From contig NZ_KE384355.1 in NCBI RefSeq assembly GCF_000425365.1, forward strand, positions 14,156 through 75,156: a DNA stretch of 61,001 bases, given 5' to 3'. Positions 53,763 through 61,001 of the stretch are shown piece by piece; position 1 is the first letter of the stretch; each line of letters begins with the position of its first letter. A program made the position numbers and the translations under genes. Below the pieces are notes generated by a model. It searched no databases, was not told the origin of the DNA, and saw only the letters and a program-made list of their open reading frames with translations. The stretch is from Rubritepida flocculans DSM 14296. GTDB lineage: Bacteria > Pseudomonadota > Alphaproteobacteria > Acetobacterales > Acetobacteraceae.

Positions 53763-54304
53763 CAGCGGCCTCCCCGCATCGGGATGATGCCGGCGCCATG
53801 CGGGCTGTCCCGCAGCGCCGTCTCGGACATGATGGCGAGGCGGTAGGTGGCGCGGCCGGTGCGGACCGTGCGTGCCGGCTCGAAGGCCTGGCGGATGCGA
53901 TCGGGCCAGGCGGTATAGGCCCGCTCCGAGACCTTGAAGCTGACCTCGACGTACTGGCCGGGATCCTCACCGCCGGCGCGGATTTGCTCCGACAGCGCGG
54001 CGAGCCGCGCTTGATCCCAATCCACCTTCTTCGGCAGATCGACCGCGATCTCCACGGCGCCGTCCTGGAAGCGGACCGTGCCGGTGTCCTTGCCGGCAGC
54101 GGCACGGGCGCCGATGGCGCGCTGCTCGTAGCGGAGCGCGATCGCGGCCTCGATCCAGTCCTGCATGCGCTTGGCGGCATCCAGCGCCTCGCGCGCATCG
54201 GTCTGCAGCAGCGCCAGATGCTCGGCGGGCAGCGCGATGACGTCGCTCACCTGCATGTGGCGCAGCGCGTCGAGGGTCGGGCGGTTGGTGCGGAGCGCGT
54301 CCAT
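53762..54304 (-). CDS. Phage early protein, unknown function
   Basis: A 180-aa protein (start MDALRTNRPTLDALRHMQVS) with a central helix (REALDAAKRMQDWIEAAIAL) and VSFKVSERAYTAWPDRIRQA. No recognised family. It is translationally linked (1-bp overlaps) to both neighbours. The open frame continues upstream inside the next gene but the ATG at 54304 is the natural start. Confidence 0.65.
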   Translation of the reverse strand: MDALRTNRPTLDALRHMQVSDVIALPAEHLALLQTDAREALDAAKRMQDWIEAAIALRYEQRAIGARAAAGKDTGTVRFQDGAVEIAVDLPKKVDWDQARLAALSEQIRAGGEDPGQYVEVSFKVSERAYTAWPDRIRQAFEPARTVRTGRATYRLAIMSETALRDSPHGAGIIPMRGGR

Positions 54305-54654
54305 CACGCGGCCTCCGCGAGGAGGAGCGGCAGGGCCGACGGGGCGACGCGGCGCGGGCGGCGGCGGGCGACGAGGAGGTACTCGTAGTCCTCGTAGCCG
54401 TGGCGGCGCTGCACGATGTCGGCAAGGCCGAGCTCGGCCAGCTTCCAGGCGCGGGCCGCCAGGCGCTGCAGCGCGGTGCGCTCCGGCTCGGGCAGGCACT
54501 GCAACTGCGGGCAGACCTGCCGGGCGAGCGCGCCGCGGTGGTAGGTGATGCTGTCGCCGGGAGCCGCGGCGCCCAGCCAGGCGCAGAGGGAAGCCTCGGT
54601 GAGAGGCGCCACCACTGCGCGGATGTCGGTGATGCTGGTGTCCATGACAGCCAT
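54304..54654 (-). CDS. Phage early protein, unknown function
   Basis: A 116-aa helical protein (LARQVCPQLQCLPEPERTAL; LADIVQRRHGYEDYEYLLVA). The ATG at 54654 is preceded by GGAGGT at good spacing. A possible winged-helix pattern (helix then hairpin) near residues 65-95 suggests nucleic-acid contact, but this is weak. Confidence 0.6.
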   Translation of the reverse strand: MAVMDTSITDIRAVVAPLTEASLCAWLGAAAPGDSITYHRGALARQVCPQLQCLPEPERTALQRLAARAWKLAELGLADIVQRRHGYEDYEYLLVARRRPRRVAPSALPLLLAEAA

Positions 54655-54678
54655 TACTCATCCACCTCCAAATCCGTA

Positions 54679-55251
54679 TCAGGCGGCGGAGGGGATGCCG
54701 GCGGCGAGCAGCCGCAGGCGGATTTCCCGGATGCGGCGATAGATGCGCATGCGCGGCATCGTCTTCTGCTCGCCGAACTCGTGCGGCGTGTGCTCGCTGA
54801 GCGCTGCGCAGAGCGGGTAGTCCTCGGGGGCGACTGCGCCGGCCGCGCGCTCCAGGTCGAGGCGGCGTTCCAGCGCGCCGATGGCGTCGGTGGACTGGCC
54901 GCACCACGCGCCGTATCCATCCGCCTCCGCGATGGTGTCGCCCAGCGTCAGGCCTTCGGTGTTGGGAACGGCATCGTCGAGGGAGCGCGGATGGCGGGCA
55001 GCGCGCTGGCGACGGGCTTTGCCGGCGATCAGTGCGGCAGCATTCCGGATGCAGACCCGAGCGAAGGCGCCGAACTCGCCCTTCGCAGGGTCGTAGGCAG
55101 GAAGACGGGTCAGAAGATCGACAAGAAGATCCTGGCGGAAGTCTTCGCGATCCTCAGGCGGCAGGCCGAGGCTGCGGCACAGGGCCGAGGCTGCAACGCC
55201 GGCGAGATGGTGGGCCGGAGCGAGGTCGGGGAGATTGGGGCGGGAAGCCAT
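54679..55251 (-). CDS. Sigma-70-like phage protein
   Basis: A 190-aa protein whose segment DREDFRQDLLVDLLTRLPAY, then KGEFGAFARVCIRNAA and RQRAARHPRSLDD, follows the pattern of sigma-70 region 2 (recognisable in many ECF factors). The C-terminal part RIYRRIREIRLRL could be the recognition helix of a region-4-like HTH. It is the first gene of the leftward early operon, so it may redirect host RNA polymerase to phage promoters (inference). A 21-bp-period direct repeat lies upstream. Confidence 0.65.
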   Translation of the reverse strand: MASRPNLPDLAPAHHLAGVAASALCRSLGLPPEDREDFRQDLLVDLLTRLPAYDPAKGEFGAFARVCIRNAAALIAGKARRQRAARHPRSLDDAVPNTEGLTLGDTIAEADGYGAWCGQSTDAIGALERRLDLERAAGAVAPEDYPLCAALSEHTPHEFGEQKTMPRMRIYRRIREIRLRLLAAGIPSAA

Positions 55252-55306
55252 CGGTGGTCCTTTCCATCGAGTTGATGGGCGGACCGTGCCGTTCGCGGGG
55301 GGATTC

Positions 55307-55345
55307 AACCTGTGTGGAAGCTATCCGAACCTATGTGGAAGCTAT
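55307..55345. repeat. Tandem 18-bp direct repeat, 21-bp period, likely operator
   Basis: AACCTGTGTGGAAGCTAT (55307-55324) and AACCTATGTGGAAGCTAT (55328-55345) differ by one base and are spaced by exactly two helical turns. They lie 56 bp upstream of the sigma-like early gene start and touch the stop codon of the winged-helix gene. OmpR-type winged-helix proteins bind direct repeats, so the adjacent gene product is a candidate binder. Confidence 0.75.
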
Positions 55346-56316
55346 TCTGCTCGTGCGTCCGAGCGTCGAAACCAGATGCGGTCAGCCGGCAGCCGAAGCT
55401 CGTACCCTACACCGCGAACGGTCCGGATGAGCGCGTCCGAGGCTTTCTCTTCCGGTGACGCTGCTGCCGCAATGACCTTCTTGATGGCCGAGATGACCAG
55501 TGTCACCTGCTCGTCTCTCGGCTCCTCGCCATGGGTCGAGTATCTGGCGAGAACATCCAGGATCGCACCCCTCGAAACGATGGGATCGCGGTCGGCAGCC
55601 GCACCGGCGAGTTCTCGCAGGGCGTGGAATTCACGGGGGGTCAGCGAAAGCTCGCTGCCCCGAAAGGCCGCAACCGAGCGAATCTCGTCGATCTGCAGAG
55701 CATCCTCGCGCGGAGACGCATCCTGTCCGCTGACAAGATCGTCGAGCAGGATTCGGAAAGGCGCGGGCAGGGCGCCAGCTATGCGCTCGGCGACGGGGCT
55801 GATGGTGACGCCGAGTGGCTGAATCAAACGAAGCGTCTCGGGACTGAGGAAGCGCAATGTCGGTGTCATGATGATCACGCGACCCGCACCATGGCGTGCC
55901 TTGATGGCCGACAAGGTGTCCAGCGCATTCCGGTCGGACAGGAGTCGTACCAGGTAGACGCCGCACGGGTACGGTTTGGCCGGGACGGCACCGATGCGCA
56001 CAACCCGTGCGTCCAGCAGTTCCAAAGGCGGACCCGTGATCCCGCTGTCGCGGCGGATTGCGACCGCCGTCGCGCGAAAGTCGATGTCGAGCGAACGCGC
56101 ATGCAGATCATCTTGGACGACGGTGAGGTAGGGCTCGCCATCAACAAACTCGACATCCGCTGCGTCCGCCTCGTCCAGCGGTGGACGCCAGGCCAGGATG
56201 CCCACTTGGCGGAGGTGATCTCGAAGCGGCTCCCACCCTACGCAGGCTGCGGCGGGCAGCGCGCGGATGGGATGCAGATCAATCTGCTGCAGCAGCGAGG
56301 CGAGCAGGGTCGTCAT
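55342..56316 (-). CDS. OmpR-type winged-helix protein, possible phage regulator
   Basis: A 324-aa protein. The C-terminal 110 residues are a Trans_reg_C-like winged helix (ELSLTPREFHALRELAGAAA, then ALIRTVRGVGYELRLP). There is no canonical receiver domain; the N-terminal 200 residues (LLASLLQQIDLHPIRALPAA, RDHLRQVGILAWRPPLDEAD, RVIIMTPTLRFLSPETLRL) are unrecognised. It overlaps the upstream unknown gene by 38 bp, so the two are probably one operon. Lower GC than the phage core. It may be the immunity or lysis-lysogeny regulator (inference). Confidence 0.75.
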   Translation of the reverse strand: MTTLLASLLQQIDLHPIRALPAAACVGWEPLRDHLRQVGILAWRPPLDEADAADVEFVDGEPYLTVVQDDLHARSLDIDFRATAVAIRRDSGITGPPLELLDARVVRIGAVPAKPYPCGVYLVRLLSDRNALDTLSAIKARHGAGRVIIMTPTLRFLSPETLRLIQPLGVTISPVAERIAGALPAPFRILLDDLVSGQDASPREDALQIDEIRSVAAFRGSELSLTPREFHALRELAGAAADRDPIVSRGAILDVLARYSTHGEEPRDEQVTLVISAIKKVIAAAASPEEKASDALIRTVRGVGYELRLPADRIWFRRSDARAE

Positions 56317-57472
56317 CCATCAGAAATCCGTTGAGCCGAAGGTGCTCGAATATCCGGGCCTCGAGCAGATGGTCGCGAAAGGAGACTGTGTTGGGCACCT
56401 TGATCGCGACCGTGACGTCGCGTCGCTCCCCGTCGATTTCGAAGCGCATCCGCATCTTCAGCCCCGATACCCTCAAGGTCGAGAGATCGATGTCTGGACA
56501 CACGCGCTCGACCCGGGACACGGAATTCAGGGTGTCGGTCATGCGGAGGCTCCACGGGGAACCTCCGCGGCCGCCTTTGCCTGCTTGCCCCTCATCGATC
56601 TCGATCTCGACGACCTTGACGCTTTTCAGATCGTCGTCCCAGTCGTTCTCGAACTTCCAGGTGGTGCCCTTCTTTTCGATGGGCGCCAGATGGTAAAGTT
56701 GATCGCTCTTCGGACCAAAGAAAAAGTCGGGATCGTCGAGGAGATGTTCGGCGAATAGGTGCACCAGCTTCAGGCGCTCGACCTTGGCGCGGGCCGCCAC
56801 CTTGATGAGCCCCGTCTCCGGCTCGAAGCAAATGGCGTCTGCTGTGATCTCGCGGACAGGACGTGTCGTCTGCCGGCCGCCCTCTTCTACGGGAAGGATC
56901 ACGGCGTTCATCCCGTGCTCGACCAGCAGGTTGATGTGGGTGGCTTCCGGGTACCAGTAAACGTCGCAAATGCGCCCCTGGTAACGTCGCGCGAAGTATT
57001 CCCGGCAGGCGGCTTTGAAGGCTTCCCGTGCCGTCTCGTCCTCGTGCCGCGGCACCACTCCTTTCCTGGCTCCGATCAGCCTGAGGGGGGATGATGCGAA
57101 AAACGCGTGCCGATGGACCGCTCGCTGAAAGATATCGCGGTGGTGCAGGTAGGCGATCAGCGCGAGATGGCGCGCGGTCAGGCGCTTCCGATCATCGGCG
57201 GGTGCCGGTTCGGCCTCCTCGGCCAGTCGCACGCCGCGCTCATCGGCAATCTCCTGAAGCGCCCGCGCTCCATTCGGTGTCGAAAGTGTCAGTATTGAGT
57301 GAAGCGCATCCAACAATATATCGGGGAACTCGTCACCGCGCTCCCGGAAGAGGTGGAAGAGGGCATCCCGCTGGGCAGATTCGTCTTCAGGAAGCTCAAG
57401 CCACTTAAAGGCCATGTCTGGCTCATGCGGCGCAAGGAGTTCTTGAAGAAGGCCAAGGTCGACCGTCTGCAT
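56279..57472 (-). CDS. Unknown protein paired with the winged-helix gene
   Basis: A 397-aa protein with no recognised domain. The N-terminal half is helical (LGLLQELLAPHEPDMAFKWL, ARHLALIAYLHHRDIFQRAV), the middle has AFKAACREYFARRYQGRICD and YPEATHINLLVEHGMNAVIL, and the C-terminal third is beta-rich and highly charged (ENDWDDDLKSVKVVEIEIDE). The start is uncertain: the frame remains open with protein-like sequence upstream to a GTG at 57562. Base composition is lower in GC than the neighbours, suggesting acquired cargo. Confidence 0.7.
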   Translation of the reverse strand: MQTVDLGLLQELLAPHEPDMAFKWLELPEDESAQRDALFHLFRERGDEFPDILLDALHSILTLSTPNGARALQEIADERGVRLAEEAEPAPADDRKRLTARHLALIAYLHHRDIFQRAVHRHAFFASSPLRLIGARKGVVPRHEDETAREAFKAACREYFARRYQGRICDVYWYPEATHINLLVEHGMNAVILPVEEGGRQTTRPVREITADAICFEPETGLIKVAARAKVERLKLVHLFAEHLLDDPDFFFGPKSDQLYHLAPIEKKGTTWKFENDWDDDLKSVKVVEIEIDEGQAGKGGRGGSPWSLRMTDTLNSVSRVERVCPDIDLSTLRVSGLKMRMRFEIDGERRDVTVAIKVPNTVSFRDHLLEARIFEHLRLNGFLMDDDPARLAAAAD

Positions 57473-57614
57473 GAACAGGCGGTTCACGAAGTTTCGGACG
57501 TTCTTGGCCAAGCGAAGCTCCAATTGATGATTCGTAATCTTTCTATCGGAGGTTGTGAGCACGGCGCAACGGTCACGTGATACGGATTCTGGCCTTGCCG
57601 AGTAATGGCTTGGG

Positions 57615-57833
57615 ATGAGCCTTCCCGCATCCGGCCCGATGAACCAGCAGCTCCCGTCGCACCTTCGGGAGGTTTGCTCGATCCTGGCCGCCGGCCTGGT
57701 GCGGCTGCGCAGCCGCGCTGCCGAAGACCATGCGCGGGATGCACAGATAGCTCGGGGGGTGGGAGACGTTCGCCTACACTCCACCGCCCACCAGCGCCTG
57801 CATGCGAACCCCAACAGGAAGGGACTCGCATGA
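57615..57833 (+). CDS. Small conserved protein of the recombinase module
   Basis: A 72-aa protein (start MSLPASGPMNQQLPSHLREV; ILAAGLVRLRSRAAEDHARD). Similar small ORFs precede DUF2924-recombinase pairs in alphaproteobacteria (recalled pattern). It overlaps the DUF2924 gene as ATGA. Function unknown. It is divergent from the unknown gene ending at 57472-57562. Confidence 0.72.
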   Translation: MSLPASGPMNQQLPSHLREVCSILAAGLVRLRSRAAEDHARDAQIARGVGDVRLHSTAHQRLHANPNRKGLA

Positions 57834-58324
57834 CCAGACGATCCACTGCGCCCGCGCTAGCGCCCACAATCCCGAAGATTCCACCGACGCAGGTGCTGCC
57901 GCGGCTCGCCGCGCTGCAGGCGGCGCCCACCGCCGCGCTGAAGGAGCAATGGCGGGAGTTGTTCGGCAAGGAGCCGCCGCCCTGGAACCGGGCCTACATC
58001 CAGAGCCGACTGGCCTATCGCATCCAGGAATTGGCCTATGGCGGGCTGAAGCCCGAGACCGTTGACCGGCTGGTGGCGCTGGGCGAGCAACTGGATGGCG
58101 GCAACGTCGTCCTGCGCCGAATCCGCGCCGACAGCCGCCCGCTGGCCGGCACACGCCTCATCCGGGAATGGCAGGGCGTGCAGCACGTGGTCACCGTGCG
58201 CATCAACGACTTCGAATTCGAGGGGCGGCCGTATCAGTCGCTGTCGGCCATCGCGCGGCACATCACCGGGACGCGGTGGAATGGCTGGACGTTCTTCGGG
58301 CTGCGCGCGCGGGGTGATGCATGA
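57830..58324 (+). CDS. DUF2924 protein of the recombinase module
   Basis: A 164-aa protein with the DUF2924 hallmarks: LQAAPTAALKEQWRELFGKE, the Arg-Leu-rich YRIQELAYGG, then GTRLIREWQGVQHVVTVRIN and SLSAIARHITGTRWNGWTFF. This family nearly always precedes a serine recombinase and may act as its accessory DNA-binding factor. It overlaps the recombinase start as ATGA. Confidence 0.88.
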   Translation: MTRRSTAPALAPTIPKIPPTQVLPRLAALQAAPTAALKEQWRELFGKEPPPWNRAYIQSRLAYRIQELAYGGLKPETVDRLVALGEQLDGGNVVLRRIRADSRPLAGTRLIREWQGVQHVVTVRINDFEFEGRPYQSLSAIARHITGTRWNGWTFFGLRARGDA

Positions 58325-59673
58325 CCCGTCGCGCCCGCATCGAGCCGGCCATGCCGGCGACGACCAAGAAGCTCCGCTGCGCTGTCTATACGCGTAAGTC
58401 TACCGACGAAGGGTTGGAAAAGGAGTTCAACACACTCGACGCGCAGCGCGACGCTTGTGAGGCCTACATCACCAGCCAGCGAGCCGAAGGCTGGGTACTG
58501 GTCCGCGACCGCTACGACGATGGCGGGTTCTCCGGCGGCACGCTGGAGCGGCCGGCGCTACAGCGCCTTCTGCGCGACATTCAGGCCGACCTGGTCGACG
58601 TGATCGTGGTCTACAAGATCGACCGCCTGTCTCGCTCGCTGATGGATTTCGCTAAGTTGGTGGAGGTGATGGATGCGCACGGCGTCACTTTCGTGTCCGT
58701 CACCCAGAGCTTCAACACGACCACCAGCATGGGACGGCTGACGCTGAACATCCTGCTCAGCTTCGCGCAGTTCGAGCGAGAGGTCATTGGCGAGCGGATC
58801 CGCGACAAATTCGCCGCCTCGCGCGCTCGCGGCATGTGGATGGGGGGCAAGGTGCCGCTCGGCTACGATGTCGTGGCACGGAAGCTGGTGGTGAATGAGG
58901 AGGAGGCACCGCGGGTGCGCCGCGTGTTCGAAATCTTCGCCGAGACAGGATCGGGCATTGAGACGGTGACTCGCCTCCGGGCGGAGGGCGCCACCAGCAA
59001 GGCAGGGCGAACGCTCGACAAGGGCGACGTCTATAAGCTGCTGAACAACCGGACCTATGTCGGCGAGGCCGCGCACAAGGGGCAGATCTATCCCGGTGAG
59101 CACCAGGGCATCGTGCCGCGGGAGCTGTGGGACCGGGCGCACGCCGTGCTGCAGGTCAGCCCGCGGGTCCGCGCCAACCAGAATCGGGCGCAGACGCCGG
59201 CGCTGCTGAAGGGGCTGATCTTCGGCGTGGATGGCCGGGCGCTGTCGCCGACCCACGCCCGGAAGAATGGCCGGCTCTACCGCTACTACGTGGCCCAGCG
59301 GGTCCTGAAGGGTGATGCGGCCGGCGACGCCAGCATCGTGCGCCGGGTTTCGGCGGCGGAGATCGAGGCGGCGGTGGTGGATCAGGTGCGGGCGCTGTTG
59401 CGGCAGCCGGAGATCGTGGTCGGCACCTGGCGGGCGGCGCGCAGGGAGGCGCCCGACCTGACTGAGGGCGAGACGCAGGACGCCCTGCATCGGCTCGACC
59501 CGCTCTGGGAGCATCTGTTTCCCGCGGAGCAGGCGCGGATTGTGCGGTCGCTGGTGGAGCGGGTGGTGGTAGGGCCGGCTGGTGCCGACATTCGGCTGCG
59601 GCTTGACGGGCTCGGCGGACTCGTCCGCGACCTCGGCGCCATTGCGCCCGATGCGCTGAGGTCGGCAGCATGA
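58321..59673 (+). CDS. Large serine recombinase (resolvase/integrase family)
   Basis: A 450-aa protein. The catalytic resolvase domain has the nucleophile S27 in YTRKSTDEG, the arginine motif IVVYKIDRLSRSLMDF, and SFAQFEREVIGERIRDKFAA leading into the E helix. A recombinase domain (KVPLGYDVVARKLVVNEEEA; NNRTYVGEAAHKGQIYPGEH) follows. It lacks an obvious Cys zinc-ribbon of the usual large integrases. It is likely the prophage integrase; alternatively it belongs to a separate small element at the right boundary. Confidence 0.92.
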   Translation: MTRRARIEPAMPATTKKLRCAVYTRKSTDEGLEKEFNTLDAQRDACEAYITSQRAEGWVLVRDRYDDGGFSGGTLERPALQRLLRDIQADLVDVIVVYKIDRLSRSLMDFAKLVEVMDAHGVTFVSVTQSFNTTTSMGRLTLNILLSFAQFEREVIGERIRDKFAASRARGMWMGGKVPLGYDVVARKLVVNEEEAPRVRRVFEIFAETGSGIETVTRLRAEGATSKAGRTLDKGDVYKLLNNRTYVGEAAHKGQIYPGEHQGIVPRELWDRAHAVLQVSPRVRANQNRAQTPALLKGLIFGVDGRALSPTHARKNGRLYRYYVAQRVLKGDAAGDASIVRRVSAAEIEAAVVDQVRALLRQPEIVVGTWRAARREAPDLTEGETQDALHRLDPLWEHLFPAEQARIVRSLVERVVVGPAGADIRLRLDGLGGLVRDLGAIAPDALRSAA

Positions 59674-60089
59674 CCACGGCGACCAGCATCACGGTCCGGG
59701 TGCCGCTGGCCATCCGGCACCGGCCGGGCAGGAAGACGGTCGTGATGCCCGATTCGCAGGTTTCGTCTTCGACCACCACCCGCGCCGACCCTGCCCTGGT
59801 GAAGGCAATAGCCAGGGCGCATCGCTACCAGCGCATGCTTGACCAGGGCCTCCACGGGTCGCTGACCGAGTTGGCGGCGGCCGAGAAGATGGATCGGTCC
59901 TTCCTGGGGAAGCTCCTCAGCCTGACGCTGCTGGCGCCGGAGCTGGTCGAGGCGATCCTGGAGGGCCGGTGCGACGTCGGCCTGCCAACTCTGCTTCGGC
60001 CCTTCCCGGCATCCTGGCACGAGCAGGCCAGCGCCTTGGCCGCGGGGAGCAGGCCGCCTTCGTTGCGGGAGACCAGGGCAAGAGGCTAA
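59670..60089 (+). CDS. HTH protein after the recombinase
   Basis: A 139-aa protein. The segment SLTELAAAEKMDRSFLGKLL, then LTLLAPELVEAILEG, is a helix-turn-helix of the KorB/ParB-like kind. It overlaps the recombinase stop (ATGA). Such genes commonly follow the DUF2924-recombinase pair and may regulate excision (inference). Confidence 0.78.
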   Translation: MTTATSITVRVPLAIRHRPGRKTVVMPDSQVSSSTTTRADPALVKAIARAHRYQRMLDQGLHGSLTELAAAEKMDRSFLGKLLSLTLLAPELVEAILEGRCDVGLPTLLRPFPASWHEQASALAAGSRPPSLRETRARG

Positions 60090-60112
60090 GGTGCCGCATC
60101 GGCTGCGGCACC
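60090..60112 (+). terminator. Hairpin ending the recombinase operon
   Basis: GGTGCCGCA-TCGGC-TGCGGCACC is a perfect 9-bp stem starting at the base after the stop codon. No T-run follows (CCTCTGGG), so it is a plausible but weak intrinsic terminator. Confidence 0.55.
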
Positions 60113-60142
60113 CTCTGGGACTTGCGGCAAGAGGGGGAATTC

Positions 60143-60676
60143 TTGAGCGGGTTGAATATCTCGAACTTCATTTGGGGAATCGCCGACGACGTTCTCCGGG
60201 ACGTTTATGTCCGCGGAAAGTACCGTGACGTCATCCTGCCGATGACGGTCATTCGCCGGCTTGACGCGATACTTGAACCGAAGAAGGAAGCGGTTCTCGC
60301 CCGCAAGGCGTTTCTCGACGAGAACGGAGTCCGGGACCAGGACCAGCCCCTGAAGCAGGTGGCCGGCGAGGCCTTCTACAACATCTCGCCCTTCACGCTG
60401 CGCGACCTCACCGCGAAAACGCGCCAGCAGCAGCTGAAGGCCGACTTCACCGCCTACCTCGATGGCTTCTCGCCGAACGTCCAGGACATCCTGACCAAGT
60501 TCAAGTTCCGGAACCAGATCGACACGCTGGTCGAAGCCGATGCGCTCGGCCCCCTCATCGACAAGTTCCTCCATCCATCCGTCAACCTCTCCCCCTATCC
60601 GGTGAAGGATGAGGACGGCCGGGTGCGTGTGCCTGGTCTCGACAACCACAGCATGGGGACGATCTTCGAGGAGCTA
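60143..60676 (+). pseudogene. hsdM: Type I restriction-modification HsdM, N-terminal fragment
   Basis: A 178-residue fragment: LSGLNISNFIWGIADDVLRD, DVILPMTVIRRLDAILEPKK, then FDG-like helical domain segments and HSMGTIFEEL. This is the N-terminal HsdM domain ending exactly where intact proteins continue with the catalytic domain (normally FEELIR, then HWTPRDV). The frame then enters foreign sequence. The likely start is TTG at 60143 after AGAGGGGG. Methylation activity is lost unless the element excises. Confidence 0.85.
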
Positions 60677-61001
60677 GGCTCAGGACCCATTAATCTGCTT
60701 GCGGCGACGCGGGCGGACGTGATTCTGAACGGGGCGGAGGTGCCCTCATGTCCGTCCCGTTCCTGCTCACCGCGGCGCAGATGCGGCGCATCCGGCCGCA
60801 CTTTCCGCTCTCGCACGGCATCCCGCGCGTGGACGACCGCCGCGTCCTCAGCGGCATCATCTTCGTCATCCAGGGCGGACTGCGCTGGCGCGATGCCCCG
60901 CCGGGCTACGGCCCGCACAAGACCCTCTACAACCGCTTCGTCCGCTGGAGCCGCATGGGCGTGTTCAGCCGCATCTTCGCCGCGCTCGCCGGCGAAGCGG
61001 G
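60677..61001 (+). mobile_element. IS5-family insertion sequence, left end
   Basis: The foreign sequence begins near GGCTCAGGACCC (60677-60688), directly after CTAG (60674-60677), a target type used by IS5-group elements. It carries the start of a transposase and runs off the window. Terminal repeat and target duplication cannot be confirmed without the right end. Confidence 0.75.
60748..61001 (+). CDS. IS5-family transposase, N-terminal part (truncated by window)
   Basis: At least 84 codons are visible: start MSVPFLLTAAQMRRIRPHFP, then VDDRRVLSGIIFVIQGGLRW and RDAPPGYGPHKTLYNRFVRW. This is the typical DUF4096/IS5 transposase N-terminus. The DDE catalytic region lies beyond the window. Confidence 0.88.
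   Translation, partial: MSVPFLLTAAQMRRIRPHFPLSHGIPRVDDRRVLSGIIFVIQGGLRWRDAPPGYGPHKTLYNRFVRWSRMGVFSRIFAALAGEA

Larger units (their letters stand above)
19440..60112. mobile_element. Siphovirus-like prophage, about 40.7 kb
   Basis: A contiguous block with tail, capsid, terminase, replication and recombinase modules in canonical order, leftward apart from inserted cargo and the recombinase operon. The left boundary is set by the end of the DUF411 gene, the right by the hairpin after the recombinase operon. Terminase and portal are lambda-type and the capsid is a protease-capsid fusion. I could not identify convincing attachment-site repeats, so both limits are approximate. Confidence 0.85.

Noticed and set aside
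19457-60114. Shared GGCACCCT at 19457-19464 and 60107-60114 as possible attachment core
   Set aside because: Only 8 bp in GC-rich DNA, inside the tailspike coding end on the left and inside a hairpin on the right. Expected by chance.

Overview
The window is very GC-rich with strong codon bias. Its gene families (DUF2924/serine-recombinase module, DUF3489, DUF6456, type II-C-like CRISPR repeats, CusR/CopR-type copper boxes) point to an alphaproteobacterium, most likely an Acetobacteraceae/Roseomonas-like Rhodospirillales member. The taxonomic call is inference; no rRNA or housekeeping marker is present.

Left edge (1-384): the end of a CRISPR array with 36-bp repeats and 30-31-bp spacers, cas genes outside the window. 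385-902 has no convincing gene but carries a copper-box promoter.

Copper island (801-19434, almost all on the + strand): a dense copper and heavy-metal homeostasis cluster. It encodes a periplasmic multicopper oxidase, a tripartite HME-RND efflux system with two tandem outer-membrane channels, a CusRS/CopRS-like two-component pair, a Cys-rich cytosolic copper-storage protein, a Crp/Fnr-family regulator with a palindromic operator, a Spy/ZraP-like periplasmic protein, CopZ, the CopA Cu(I) ATPase, CueR, a DUF305 protein, CopC, CopD and a DUF411 protein. Two regulatory layers can be read directly: TGACA-N5-TGTCA boxes (CusR/CopR type) before four transcription units, and MerR/CueR-type dyads inside TTGACC promoters before copZ and copA. 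The periplasmic regulon and the cytoplasmic CueR regulon are interleaved.

Prophage (about 19440-60112): a siphovirus-like prophage starts 18 bp after the last copper gene. Nearly all its genes run leftwards. From right to left: a serine-recombinase module (57615-60089, + strand), an unrecognised two-gene module including an OmpR-type winged-helix protein, an early region (sigma-like protein, Sak4-like ATPase, DEAD/DEAH helicase, Fe-S PD-(D/E)XK nuclease, primase/RepA-like protein, RuvC-like resolvase, two ParB-methyltransferase fusions), then terminase, connector, portal, protease-capsid fusion, lysis candidates, tail tube, tail chaperone with a probable programmed -1 frameshift, tape measure, tail tip and tailspike. 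A ParDE toxin-antitoxin pair and a small AT-richer gene are inserted between tail genes, with a scar of a duplicated tail-tube 3' end.

Right edge (60143-61001): the N-terminal third of a type I restriction-modification HsdM gene is cut by an IS5-family insertion sequence that runs off the window.

Unusual signals not explained by ordinary gene calls are leader hairpins at a fixed distance upstream of four phage genes, two iteron-like repeat clusters, a 21-bp-period direct repeat next to the winged-helix gene, and the lambda-like slippery heptamer.
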